This document shows, one piece after another, positions 9,191 through 21,800 of a stretch of DNA of 64,000 nucleotides. The number at the start of each line of letters is the position of its first letter. The stretch's first letter is position 1. The notes under the pieces were generated by a model, which had not been told where the DNA came from, searched no databases, and saw nothing but the letters and a program-made list of their open reading frames with translations. Source of the DNA: Flectonema sp. DT1601 (taxonomy: Eukaryota; Euglenozoa; Diplonemea; Diplonemida; Diplonemidae); assembly GCA_964019425.1 (NCBI GenBank), contig OZ025837.1, forward strand, positions 491,001 to 555,000. Direction: 5' to 3'. Both the position numbers and the translations under genes were made by a program.

Positions 9191-11637
9191 AAACAATCAG
9201 TTTAGCGTCTCGATCGGGACGGAAAATAGAAATTAATCGACATAGTCGATCGATAGAAAAAAAAACAATGATAACATTGTTTATTCATTTTTTTTTTTTT
9301 TTTTTTTTTTTTAAATCCTTTTAATTATTTTAAAGAAAAAACAATCAGTTTAGCGTCTTGACCAGGACGGAAAATAGAAAGTGATCGACATAGTCGATCG
9401 ATAAAAAAACAATGATAACATTGTTTATTCTTTTTATTATTTTAAATTCTTTTTATTTATTTTTTAAAGAAAAAAAACGGAAAATAGAAATTAGTCGACA
9501 AAGTCGAACGATAAAAAAAAAACACTGATAACATTGTTTATTCTTTTTTTTGTATTTTTTTTATATTCTTTTTTATTAATTTTGAAAAAAAAAAAAAAAC
9601 AATCAGTTTAGCGTCTTGACCAGGACGGAAAATAGAAAGTGATCGACATAGTCGATCGATAAAAAAAAAAAACAATGATAATATTGTTTATTCTTTTTTT
9701 TTTTTTTTTTTTTTTAAATTCTTTTTATTTATTTTTTAAAAAAAAAAAATGGAAAATAGAAAATAGTCAACAAAGTCGAACGATAAAAAAAAACAATGAT
9801 AACATTGTTTATTCTATTTTTTTTATTTTTTTTTTTTTTTTCTATTCTTTTTTATTAATTTTGAAAAAAAAAAAACAATCAGTTTAGCGTCTTGACCAGG
9901 ACGGAAAATAGAAAGTAATCGACATAGTCGATCGATAAAAAAAACAATGATAACATTGTTTATTCTTTTTTTTTATTTTAAATTCTTTTTATTTATTTTT
10001 AAAGAAAAAAACGGAAAATAGAAATTAGTCGACAAAGTCGAACGATAAAAAAACAATGATAACATTGTTTATTCTTTTTTTTTAATTTTTATATATTCTT
10101 TTTTATTAATTTCGAAAAAAAAAAAAAAAAACAATCAGTTTAGCGTCTAGACCAGGACGGAAAATAGAAAGTGATCGACATAGTCGATCGATAAAAAAAC
10201 AATGATAACATTGTTTATTCTTTTTTTTTATTTTAAATTCTTTTTATTTATTTTTTAAAGAAAAGAAACGGAAAATAGAAATTAGTCGACAAAGTCGAAC
10301 GATAAAAAAACAATGATAACATTGTTTATTCTTTTTTTTTAATTTTTTTATATTCTTTTTTATTAATTTCGAAAAAAAAAACAATCAGTTTAGCGTCTTG
10401 ACCAGGACGGAAAATAGAAAGTGATCGACATAGTCGATCGATAAAAAAACAATGATAACATTGTTTATTCTTTTTTTTTTATTTTAAATTCTTTTTATTT
10501 ATTTTTTAAAGAAAAGAAACGGAAAATAGAAATTAGTCGACAAAGTCGAACGATAAAAAAAACAATGATAACATTGTTTATTCTTTTTTTTTATTTTAAA
10601 TTCTTTTTATTTATTTTTTAAAGAAAAGAAACGGAAAATAGAAATTAGTCGACAAAGTCGAACGATAAAAAAACAATGATAACATTGTTTATTCTTTTTT
10701 TTTTTTTTTTTTATTTCTTTTTATTTATTAAAAAAAAAACAATCAGTTTAGCGTCTTGACCAGGACGGAAAATAGAAAGTGATCGACATAGTCGATCGAT
10801 AAAAAAAACAATGATAACATTGTTTATTCTTTTTTTTTTATTTTAAATTCTTTTTAATTATTTTTTAAAGAAAAGAAACGGAAAATAGAAATTAGTCGAC
10901 AAAGTCGAACGATAAAAAAAACAATGATAACATTGTTTATTCTTTTTTTTTATTTTAAATTCTTTTTATTTATTTTTTAAAGAAAAGAAACGGAAAATAG
11001 AAATTAGTCGACAAAGTCGAACGATAAAAAAACAATGATAACATTGTTTATTCTTTTTTTTATTTTAAATTCTTTTTATTTATTTTTTAAAGAAAAAAAA
11101 ACGGAAAATAGAAATTAGTCGACAAAGTCGAACGATAAAAAAAACAATGATAACATTGTTTATTCTTTTTTTTTATTTTATTTTTATATTATTTTTTATT
11201 AATTTTGAAAAAAAAAAACAATCAGTTTAGCGTCTTGACCAGGACGGTAAATAGAAAGTAATCGACATAGTCGATCGATAAAAAAAACAATGATAACATT
11301 GTTTATTCTTTTTTTTTATTTTAAATTCTTTTTATTTATTTTTTAAAGAAAAGAAACGGAAAATAGAAATTAGTCGACAAAGTCGAACGATAAAAAAACA
11401 ATGATAACATTGTTTATTCTTTTTTTTTAATTTTTTTATATTCTTTTTTATTAATTTCGAAAAAAAAAACAATCAGTTTAGCGTCTTGACCAGGACGGAA
11501 AATAGAAAGTGATCGACATAGTCGATCGATAAAAAAACAATGATAACATTGTTTATTCTTTTTTTTTTTTTTTTAAATTCTTATTATTTATTTTTTAAAG
11601 AAAAAAAAAAACGGAAATAAAAATTAGTCGACAAAGT
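9191..11637 (-). repeat. Satellite E array 1
   Basis: About 20 half-units of 100-135 bases, mostly alternating between two types. Type E1 carries CAGTTTAGCGTC, CGTCTTG-AC-CAGGACG and GATCGAC-ATA-GTCGATC. Type E2 lacks the first two and has TCGAC-AAA-GTCGA. Both carry AACAATG-ATAA-CATTGTT and long T and A tracts. There is no coding sequence. The array ends where it joins the duplicated LINE segment. Confidence 0.9.
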
Positions 11638-12208
11638 CACCCCTCTTTGTCCTCTAGCCTCAATTCCTCCGACAATGCCGCAGAGTGAAGCTCTCGACCG
11701 CACGCCGACCAAGATTCTACGACAAGAGAGTCACGTTATCTCCGTTAAAGAGAATACACCTATTGCGAGACAATGGTCCGAGGGTAGGATTGACTTACTC
11801 GAGAATTACTGTCGAGCAGTAGATGACTCTCTCGAAACAAACGAGAAAGCGGCAGAGCTCTCAGAACAACTTCTGGATGCCCAACTTCGCCTCTCGGAGC
11901 TGAATCACCAACGGTGTACAACTCACGCAGAGCAGCTTGAGCAATCCATGATGTTAACGGGACTGGCGAGCGATTTAAATGCTCAACTCGCCTTGGCACG
12001 GTCTCAAATTGCGGCCCTGAAGTTCCAATTAGCTTCATGGGCAGAAGGTTTGAGTCCGCCAGACACAGAAGAACATGAGGAAAATGAAACTCCGCCGAGA
12101 AAGTCTGAGCGTTCAACTCTGAAAAAACGAACCCCTCCATCAAGATATCGTTACAATCGAAGGAGATGTTCTGCTGATGACGTTCACGGTGACTCCACCC
12201 CCTTGTAA
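11637..12208 (+). pseudogene. Duplicated 3' part of the LINE reading frame
   Basis: Same sequence as 27806-28377, offset 16,169 bases. One silent difference was noticed in a Leu codon (CTA here, TTA in the longer copy). It encodes only the last ~190 residues of the LINE protein, a Leu/Gln/Glu-rich coiled coil followed by a Lys/Arg-rich tail, and lacks the RT and endonuclease. Its left edge is an abrupt junction in an E2 unit (acaaagtca). The identity continues rightward through the 3' region into satellite E, so this is a segmental duplication rather than an independent insertion. An internal ATG at 11675 exists, but there is no evidence of use. Confidence 0.8.
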
Positions 12209-12419
12209 TTCTCTTTTCCTTACTTTCACATCACTTTGTTTATTTAGTTTTTTAGCTTATTTATTATTTATTGTTCGTTTTTGTTTGTATTATTTTATCG
12301 ATATGTTTATGTCCGTCAGATCATAACGTTAATCAGGTTAATTGTTAATTGTTAATTATAAATGGTCTAAACCCCAATCCAAGTTCCCAAGGCTTGGCAT
12401 AGATTTGAGTGACGCCTTA

Positions 12420-12457
12420 CTGGCCTCCTCATCCTCTATGAGTGGTGAGGGGGCCAG
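12420..12457 (+). other. 12-bp hairpin followed by a T20 tract (duplicated copy)
   Basis: CTGGCCTCCTCA (12420-12431) pairs with TGAGGGGGCCAG (12446-12457), with one T-G wobble and a 14-base loop. CAATGG and about 20 T follow. It lies about 210 bases after the LINE stop codon. It could be a 3'-UTR fold recognised by the reverse transcriptase or an RNA-processing signal. Both are inference. Confidence 0.65.
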
Positions 12458-12699
12458 CAATGGTTTTTTTTTTTTTTTTTTTTTCTCTTATTTCTTTTTT
12501 TCTTTTTCTTTTACTCTAATATGAAATATTTTTGAACAAAATGTGATTATTAATTTAAAAAAAAAAAAAAAAATAATAATGTAAATGAATAATAAAAAAA
12601 AAAAAAAAAAAAACATGCCTTGGGAATACAATCAAAGCCCCAATTAATCGGTCCTTTCTTTTTCCTTCTTGTCAAGTGATCGCTCCACTCGTCGATCAC
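12458..12699 (+). repeat. LINE 3' region, A/T tracts and unassigned sequence
   Basis: T20, then a TTTCTTTTTC-rich stretch, two A-tracts, and aatacaatcaaagcccc. Nothing else is recognised. Confidence 0.5.
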
Positions 12700-13548
12700 C
12701 AAAACCGATTGTATTTATATCTGTTCTTTTCTCAACGATCGGCTATACCGACCATTTTTTTTTATAAATAATTGTTTTCTTCTTCTCGACGATCAGATCC
12801 AATTGATCGACCTTTTTTTTTTTTTTTTTTCCTTTATTCCTTCCATCCCTCCCGCTCCCCTAATTTTAAAAAAAACAAGATCAGCTCAGCTTGATCGTTA
12901 ATCTTTTTTTCTTTTTTTAATTTAAACTGATTGTATTTATATCTGTTTATTTTTCTCGACGATCGGCTATACCGATCAACCTTTAAAATAATTTCTTCTT
13001 CTCGACGATCAGATCCAATTGATCAACCTTTTCTTTTTTTTTTTCCTCTATTCCTTCCATCCCTCCCGCTCCCCTATTTGTAATAAAAACAAGATCAGCT
13101 CAGCTTGATCGTTAATCTTTTTTTCTTTTTTTAATTTAAACTGATTGTATTTATATCTGTTTATTTTTCTCAACGATCGGCTATACCGATCAACCTTTAA
13201 AATAATTTCTTCTTCTCGACGATCAGATCCAATTGATCAACCTTTTCTTTTTTTTTCCTCTATTCCTTCCATCCCTCCCGCTCCCCTATTTGTAATAAAA
13301 ACAAGATCAGCTCAGCTTGATCGTTAATCTTTTTTTCTTTTTTTAATTTAAACTGATTGTATTTATATCTGTTTATTTTTCTCAACGATCGGCTATACCG
13401 ATCAACCTTTAAAATAATTTCTTCTTCTCGACGATCAGATCCAATTGATCAACCTTTTCTTTTTTTTTCCTCTATTCCTTCCATCCCTCCCGCTCCCCTA
13501 TTTGTAATAAAAACAAGATCAGCTCAGCTTGATCGTTAATTTTTTTTT
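12700..13548 (+). repeat. Repeat F, four tandem units of about 212 bp
   Basis: Units start near 12703, 12923, 13137 and 13349 at actgattgtatttatatctg. Each has three GATC-based hairpins: GATCGG-CTATA-CCGATC, GATCA-GATCCAAT-TGATC and GATCA-GCTCAGCT-TGATC. A pyrimidine run lies before the last. The first unit is the most diverged. No gene. Confidence 0.85.
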
Positions 13549-14165
13549 CTTTCTTTTTTGTTGGTCCTAGTCAAGACCTTAAACTGACTAACCGGTCTTA
13601 ATTTTAAATAAGTGTTAACCTAGTTTCTCTTTTCCTTTTCAATTTCCTTTTAATACTCTCTATCTGGTCTGTTATGTCATATTTCTCATTTAATTTTATC
13701 ATCCATTTTACTTTTCACTGTTTCCCATCTACATTTTATTTTCAAATAGTTACGGTCTGTTAAAAAAAAAAAAAAAAAGTTTAAATAAGTTAAATTGAAC
13801 ATGTTAACTCAATTCCTCAATTCTTCCGTCATGGTCATGACATTCTTTTTCGCTTCTCTAATGCACAAGAGATACCATCACTCATGAGATACCAACGCAC
13901 ATACGAGATACCAGCACTCCAGAGATACCGACACGCTAGAGATACCAAGTCACTTGAGATACCTCCTTGTAAATTAATTCCCGGTATTTCAAATTTGAAT
14001 TGATAGTGTCAACTCTGCTTGCTGCTCTTGTTAATGTGTTGTCTCCTGAAAGTGATCTTAACTCCTGTAAAAAGAAAAAAAAAAAGAAATCAAAAAAGAA
14101 GAATTTTCAAACGAAGTTATAACAACCCCTACCACCCATTATGATCAATTCCGCTTGTTTTTTTT
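13549..14165 (+). repeat. LINE 3' region with E-like and C-like segments
   Basis: GTCCTAGTCAAGACCTTAAACTGACT (near 13563-13590) resembles the E motif GTCCTGGTCAAGACGCTAAACTGATT. The stretch 13673-13760 (TCTGGTCTGTTA, CCATTTTACTTTT, TGTTTCCCATCTAC) is collinear with the C array at 19964-20064. GAGATACC recurs at 13869, 13886, 13905, 13922, 13939 and 13956. The last 120 bases recur inverted at about 45355-45470. Confidence 0.7.
13869..13963 (+). repeat. GAGATACC x6 at about 17-bp spacing
   Basis: Six exact GAGATACC octamers spaced 17, 19, 17, 17 and 17 bases, with unrelated bases between them. They could be a protein-binding cluster or a decayed 17-bp tandem repeat. Confidence 0.8.
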
Positions 14166-15127
14166 TTTTTTTTAAAACAAAAAAAAAAATAAAAAATTAT
14201 AAAAGATTAAACAATGTTATCATTGTATTTTTATCGATCGACTATGTCGATTACTTTCTATTTTCCGTCCTGGTCAAGACGCTAAACTGATTGTTTTTTT
14301 TTTTTTTTTCAAAATTAATAAAAAAGAATATAAAAAAAAAAATAAAAAAAAGAATAAACAATGTTATCATTGTTTTTTTATCGTTCGACTTTGTCGACTA
14401 ATTTCTATTTTCCGTTTTTCTTCTTAAAAAATAAATAAAAAGAATTTAAAAAAAAAAAAAAAAAAGAATAAACAATGTTATCATTGTTTTTTTATCGATC
14501 GACTATGTCGATTACTTTCTATTTTCCGTCCTGGTCAAGACGCTAAACTGATTGGTTTTTTTTTTTTTTTCAAAATTAATAAAAAAGAATAAAAAAAAAA
14601 AATAAAAAAAAGAATAAACAATGTTATCATTGTTTTTTTATCGTTCGACTTTGTCGACTAATTTCTATTTTCCGTTTTTTTTTCTTAAAAAATAAATAAA
14701 AAGAATTTAAAAAAAAAAAAAAAAAGAATAAACAATGTTATCATTGTTTTTTTATCGATCGACTATGTCGATTACTTTCTATTTTCCGTCCTGGTCAAGA
14801 CGCTAAACTGATTGGTTTTTTTTTTTTTTTCAAAATTAATAAAAAAGAATAAAAAAAAAAAATAAAAAAAAGAATAAACAATGTTATCATTGTTTTTTTA
14901 TCGATCGACTTTGTCGACTAATTTCTATTTTCCGTCCTGGTCAAGACGCTAAACTGATTGTTTTTTCTAAATAAATAAAAAGAATAAAAAAAAAAAAAAA
15001 AAAAAAAAGATTAAACAATGTTATCATTGTTTTTTTTATCGATCGACTATGTCGATTACTTTCTATTTTCCGTCCTGGTCAGGACGCTAAACTGATTGTT
15101 TTTTCTTTAAAAAATAAATAAAAAGAA

Positions 15128-15158
<31 letters not shown>

Positions 15159-15841
15159 TAAACAATGTTATCATTGTTTTGTTATCGATCGACTTTGTCG
15201 ACTAATTTCTATTTTCCGTCCTGGTCAAGACGCTAAACTGATGTTTTTTCTTTAAAAAATAAATAAAAAGAATTAAAAAAAAAAAAAAAAAAAAAAAAAA
15301 GAATAAACAATGTTATCATTGTTTTTTTATCGATCGACTATGTCGATCACTTTCTATTTCCCGTCCTGGTCAGGACGCTAAACTGATTGTTTTTTCTTTA
15401 AAAATAAATAAAAAGAATAAAAAAAAAAAAAAAAGGAATAAACAATGTTATCATTGTTTTTATTTTATCGATCGACTATGTCGATTACTTTCTATTTTCC
15501 GTCCTGGTCAAGACGCTAAACTGATTGTTTTTTCTTTAAAAAATAAAAAGAAGGATTTAAAAAAAAAAAAAAAAAAAAAAAGAATAAACAATGTTATCAT
15601 TGTTTTTTTATCGATCGACTATGTCGATCACTTTCTATTTTTCGTCCTGGTCAAGACGCTAAACTGATTGTTTTTTCTTTAAAAATAATAAAAAGGATTT
15701 AAAAAAAAAAAAAAAAAAAAAAAAAGAATAAACAATGTTATCATTGTTTTATTTTATCGATCGACTATGTCGATCACTTTCTATTTTTCGTCCTGGTCAA
15801 GACGCTAAACTGATTGTTTTTTCTTTAAAAATAATAAAAAG

Positions 15842-15889
<48 letters not shown>

Positions 15890-16148
15890 ATAAACAATGT
15901 TATCATTGTTTTTTTATCGATCGACTATGTCGATCACTTTCTATTTTCCGTCCTGGTCAAGACGCAAAACTGATTGTTTTTTTTCAAAATTAATAAAAAA
16001 GAATACAAAAAAAAATAAAAAAAAAAGAATAAACAATGTTATCATTGTTTTTTTTTATCGTTCGACGTTGTTGACTAATTTCTAGTTTCCGTTTTTTTTT
16101 TTTCTTTTTAAAAAATAAATAAAAAGATTTAAAAAAAAAAAAAAAGAA
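14166..16148 (+). repeat. Satellite E array 2
   Basis: About 15 half-units, E1 and E2 alternating at first and then mostly E1, separated by A-tracts up to about 45 bases. The orientation is opposite to array 1. It is shared with 30335-31995 except for whole-unit gains and losses. It ends at gaata, joined to a module B boundary. Confidence 0.9.
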
Positions 16149-16551
16149 TAGGCTGAATTTCGATAAGTGGGAAGTAACGGACTGGGAGCTTTTGGCTCCT
16201 GCCCTATTCCCGACGTAAACTTTCTTTTTATTTTTTTTTTTTTTTTAACAGGCCCAAAGGGCGACAATGATGGTTGCTGACCAAGGAATAATATTCAAAT
16301 GAATTTTCGTTTCAAAGAAACGAACAGAATTAAGAGAGAGGTAGAGAAAAAAAAAAAAAAAAAAAAAAAAGAAAGAATAGAAAAAAAATATGAAGAGGAA
16401 ATAATCAAACATGAAAAAAAAAAAAAAAAATAAAATATAAATAAAAAACGTTGTATGAAAAAGGAAAAAAAGAAAAAAAAAAGACCAGAAAAGGAAAGAG
16501 AAAATGAAAAGGTATAATATTATTGTGGGGATATGAGGATAGCAGGGAGAT

Positions 16552-16589
<38 letters not shown>

Positions 16590-16612
16590 TTATTATTTAA
16601 AAAAAGGAAACA
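16149..16612 (+). repeat. Module B, full-length copy
   Basis: Same order of elements as 8734-9190, including GGAGC-TTTTG-GCTCC and the 8-bp-arm hairpin. It passes into satellite E in minus orientation. An inverted counterpart lies at 33794-34236. Confidence 0.8.
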
Positions 16613-16842
16613 ATCAGTTTAGCGTCTCGATCAGGACGGAAAATAGAAATTAATCGACATAGTCGATCGATAGAAAAAAAACAATGATAACATTGTTTAT
16701 TCCTTTTTTTTTTTTTTTTTTTTATTCTTTTTATTTATTTTTAAAGAAAAAACAATCAGTTTAGCGTCCTGACCAGGACGGAAAATTGAAAGTGATCCAC
16801 ATAGTCGATCGATAGAAAAAAGACAATGATAACATTGTTTAT

Positions 16843-16875
<33 letters not shown>

Positions 16876-17267
16876 CTTTTAATTATTTTAAAGAAAAAAC
16901 AATCAGTTTAGCGTCTTGACCAGGACGGAAAATAGAAAGTGATCGACATAGTCGATCGATAAAAAACAATGATAACATTGTTTATTCCTTTTTTTTTTCT
17001 TTTTTTTTTATTCTTTTTATTTATTTTTAAAGAAAAAACAATCAGTTTAGCGTCCTGACCAGGACGGAAAATAGAAAGTAATCGACATAGTCGATCGATA
17101 AAAAAAAAACAATGATAACATTGTTTATTCCTTTTTTTTTTCTTTTTTTTTATTCTTTTTATTTATTTTTAAAGAAAAAACAATCAGTTTAGCGTCCTGA
17201 CCAGGACGGAAAATTGAAAGTGATCGACATAGTCGATCGATAAAAAAACAATGATAACATTGTTTAT

Positions 17268-17298
<31 letters not shown>

Positions 17299-18071
17299 CC
17301 TTTTAATTATTTTTTAAAGAAAAAACAATCAGTTTAGCGTCTTGACCAGGACGGAAAATAGAAAGTGATCGACATAGTCGATCGATAAAAAACAATGATA
17401 ACATTGTTTATTCTTTTTTTTTTTTTTTTTTTTTTTTAATCCTTTTTATTATTTTAAAGAAAAAACAATCAGTTTAGCGTCTTGACCAGGACGGAAAATA
17501 GAAAGTGATCGACATAGTCGATCGATAAAAAAACAATGATAACATTGTTTATTCTTTTTTTTTTTTTTTTTTAAATTCTTTTTATTTATTTTTAAAGAAA
17601 AAAAACGGAAAATAAAAATTAGTCGACAAAGTCGAACGATAAAAAAAAACAATGATAACATTGTTTATTCTTTTTTTTTTTGTTTTTTTTTATATTCTTT
17701 TTTATTAATTTTGAAAAAAAAACAATCAGTTTAGCGTCTTGACCAGGACGGAAAATAGAAAGTAATCGACATAGTCGATCGATAAAAAAAACAATGATAA
17801 CATTGTTTACTCTTTTTTTTTTTTTTTTTTAAATTCTTTTTATTTTAAAAAGAAAAAAAACGGAAAATAGAAATTAGTCAACAAAGTCGAACGATAAAAA
17901 AAAAAACAATGATAACATTGTTTATTCTTTTTTTTTTATTTTTTTTTTTATATTCTTTTTTATTAATTTTGAAAAAAAAAACAATCAGTTTAGCGTCTTG
18001 ACCAGGACGGAAAATAGAAAGTGATCGACATAGTCGATCGATAAAAAAAAAACAATGATAACATTGTTTAT

Positions 18072-18108
<37 letters not shown>

Positions 18109-18508
18109 CTTTTTTTTTTTTTAAAGAAAAAACAATCAGTTTAGCGTCTTGACCAGGACGGAAAATAGAAAGTAATCGACATAGTCGATCGATAAAAAAA
18201 ACAATGATAACATTGTTTATTCTTTTTTTTTTTTTTTTTAAATCTTTTTATTTATTTTTTAAAAAGAAAAAAAAAAAACGGAAAATAGAAATTAGTCAAC
18301 AACGTCGAACGATAAAAAAAAAAACAATGATAACATTGTTTATTCTTTTTTTTTTTATTTTTTTTTGTATTCTTTTTTATTAATTTTGAAAAAAAAACAA
18401 TCAGTTTTGCGTCTTGACCAGGACGGAAAATAGAAAGTGATCGACATAGTCGATCGATAAAAAAACAATGATAACATTGTTTATTCTTTTTTTTTTTTTT
18501 TTTTTTTT
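16613..18508 (-). repeat. Satellite E array 3, inverted counterpart of 31.7-33.8 kb
   Basis: E1 units, then E1/E2 alternation. Rare variants are shared with the inverted counterpart, for example GTTTTGCGTC near 18403 against GACGCAAAAC near 31833. It is therefore part of an inverted segmental duplication. Confidence 0.85.
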
Positions 18509-18615
18509 TAAATGTTATCATTGTTTTTTTTATCGATCGACTATGTCGATTACTTTCTATTTTCCGTCCTGGTCAAGACGCTAAACTGATTGTTTTTTCT
18601 TTAAAAAAAAAAAAG

Positions 18616-18650
<35 letters not shown>

Positions 18651-18850
18651 TAAACAATGTTATCATTGTTTTTTTTTATCGATCGACTATGTCGATCACT
18701 TTCTATTTTCCGTCCTGGTCAAGACGCTAAACTGATTGTTTTTTTTTCAAAATTAATAAAAAAGAATATAAAAAAAAAAAATAAAAAAAAAAGAATAAAC
18801 AATGTTATCATTGTTTTTTTTTTATCGTTCGACTTTGTCGACTAATTTCT
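18509..18850 (+). repeat. Satellite E, short block of reversed orientation
   Basis: Orientation flips at 18509 (T-tract to aaatgttatcattg), making a head-to-head junction. Two E1 units and one E2 follow before the C array begins. Confidence 0.85.
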
Positions 18851-21800
18851 AAGTGTTTCTCGATCAGGACATCCAAGCACTGCTGGATAGTTGCTGAATG
18901 CAGGGCCTGCCTGTGGCATTATAATAACAGGCTAAGTCATTTGTAGTTCATAGTTTACCTTTGATTTTATAACTTCACATAGGGTACTATGAACGATGAG
19001 AGATCCAGTGGGATCACTCAGGGTCTAGTAGAGACCACCAATGTTGTGCGTTGATAGGCAAGGTGACCAACCTTGACATTCTTTCTTTTCTCTCCTGTTG
19101 TGACAAACACAAAATACACACACAGCTTACAGTGTGTTCTTTGTGTATGTTTTCTTCAGGTGTGAGTAGTTTTTTTTGTTCTTGCTCTTCAGGGAGGGCC
19201 TTAGCCAAAAGCTAACAGTCCAAATCTCACCTGGAAATTCAACTCAGTCCTTGTCAGTTTTGGCATCAAACTTGTAAGGGTTTAATCATTACAGGTTATT
19301 TACTGAAATATTTGTTCTAAAAGTTGCTAAGTATTTCTCACTTAGAAATTTTTTATTTTTTTATTTTCAGCTTAATTAGCTACAAATTGTTTCTACTAAG
19401 TGTTTCTCACTTAGATTTTTTTTTGGCTTTTCAGCTCCTTAAAAGCTGCTAAGTGTTTCTGCTAAGTGTTTCTCACTTAGAATTTTATTTTTATGTTCGT
19501 TTTCTATCCCTTCTCCTATCCCTTTTGTTCAAAATAAGCGGGAGGAAATTCTCTCATTCACGCTAAGATGCACTCTGAACTTTGATTTTTTGATCTGAGT
19601 GTGAGGGAATGACCTATTAGTGCATTGGGTATAGGCTGGGCTGCAGTTTAGATGTCTTAGGTGTTAATAGGGGGTTCCTCTTAGCATTTTTCTTTGTTCC
19701 CACCATATGATTTTCTTGAAGAAAAAAAAATAGAAGTCATAATGGTGCTTCCCTCTGGAAGGGTTGTAAGCCATGGTGTCCAACTAAATTAAAGGACAAG
19801 TCTGGGATAATCCCTGCCAGAGGGGCGAGTATTCTACCATGGTTGAAATACTCTGGCAACTGATCTTCAATTTTATGTTGTTTGTTAGCTGCTGGTGTAT
19901 CTAGATTATGTGTTGATACTTGCATTTTTTTATTTGTAATCTTCTATTACAATTCTCTTTCTGTTCTGGTCTGTTACTTCATTTGTCTTGTTTAACTTCA
20001 GTTATATCCATTTTACTTTTTATTGTTTCCCATCTACTTTTTATTTTCTATTAGTTCTGGTCAGAAACTCCTGGGCAGCAAGAAGGAAAGTAGTTTAGTA
20101 CTTCTGGGTGTTTGGCATCACCCCCCATAGTGAGCAAGTACAACAGGTAGCATTGGTAGTCTGTTGATCCTGAGTGATCCCAGCTACAGTTTTGTTTTTC
20201 TTTCTTTTTTTTAGAAGAAGATCAGGACATCCAAGCACTGCTGGATAGTTGCTGAATGCAGGGCCTGCCTGTGGCATTATAATAACAGGCTAAGTCATTT
20301 GTAGTTCATAGTTTACCTTTGATTTTATAACTTCACATAGGGTACTATGAACGATGAGAGATCCAGTGGGATCACTCAGGGTCTAGTAGAGACCACCAAT
20401 GTTGTGCGTTGATAGGCAAGGTGACCAACCTTGACATTCTTTCTTTTCTCTCCTGTTGTGACAAACACAAAATACACACACAGCTTACAGTGTGTTCTTT
20501 GTGTATGTTTTCTTCAGGTGTGAGTAGTTTTTTTTGTTCTTGCTCTTCAGGGAGGGCCTTAGCCAAAAGCTAACAGTCCAAATCTCACCTGGAAATTCAA
20601 CTCAGTCCTTGTCAGTTTTGGCATCAAACTTGTAAGGGTTTAATCATTACAGGTTATTTACTGAAATATTTGTTCTAAAAGTTGCTAAGTATTTCTCACT
20701 TAGAAATTTTTTATTTTTTTATTTTCAGCTTAATTAGCTACAAATTGTTTCTACTAAGTGTTTCTCACTTAGATTTTTTTTTGGCTTTTCAGCTCCTTAA
20801 AAGCTGCTAAGTGTTTCTGCTAAGTGTTTCTCACTTAGAATTTTATTTTTATGTTCGTTTTCTATCCCTTCTCCTATCCCTTTTGTTCAAAATAAGCGGG
20901 AGGAAATTCTCTCATTCACGCTAAGATGCACTCTGAACTTTGATTTTTTGATCTGAGTGTGAGGGAATGACCTATTAGTGCATTGGGTATAGGCTGGGCT
21001 GCAGTTTAGATGTCTTAGGTGTTAATAGGGGGTTCCTCTTAGCATTTTTCTTTGTTCCCACCATATGATTTTCTTGAAGAAAAAAAAATAGAAGTCATAA
21101 TGGTGCTTCCCTCTGGAAGGGTTGTAAGCCATGGTGTCCAACTAAATTAAAGGACAAGTCTGGGATAATCCCTGCCAGAGGGGCGAGTATTCTACCATGG
21201 TTGAAATACTCTGGCAACTGATCTTCAATTTTATGTTGTTTGTTAGCTGCTGGTGTATCTAGATTATGTGTTGATACTTGCATTTTTTTATTTGTAATCT
21301 TCTATTACAATTCTCTTTCTGTTCTGGTCTGTTACTTCATTTGTCTTGTTTAACTTCAGTTATATCCATTTTACTTTTTATTGTTTCCCATCTACTTTTT
21401 ATTTTCTATTAGTTCTGGTCAGAAACTCCTGGGCAGCAAGAAGGAAAGTAGTTTAGTACTTCTGGGTGTTTGGCATCACCCCCCATAGTGAGCAAGTACA
21501 ACAGGTAGCATTGGTAGTCTGTTGATCCTGAGTGATCCCAGCTACAGTTTTGTTTTTCTTTCTTTTTTTTAGAAGAAGATCAGGACATCCAAGCACTGCT
21601 GGATAGTTGCTGAATGCAGGGCCTGCCTGTGGCATTATAATAACAGGCTAAGTCATTTGTAGTTCATAGTTTACCTTTGATTTTATAACTTCACATAGGG
21701 TACTATGAACGATGAGAGATCCAGTGGGATCACTCAGGGTCTAGTAGAGACCACCAATGTTGTGCGTTGATAGGCAAGGTGACCAACCTTGACATTCTTT

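Noticed and set aside
9191-11637. Satellite E as a CRISPR-like array
   Set aside because: The spacers are A/T homopolymers, repeats vary in length, the context is eukaryotic, and no cas genes are present.
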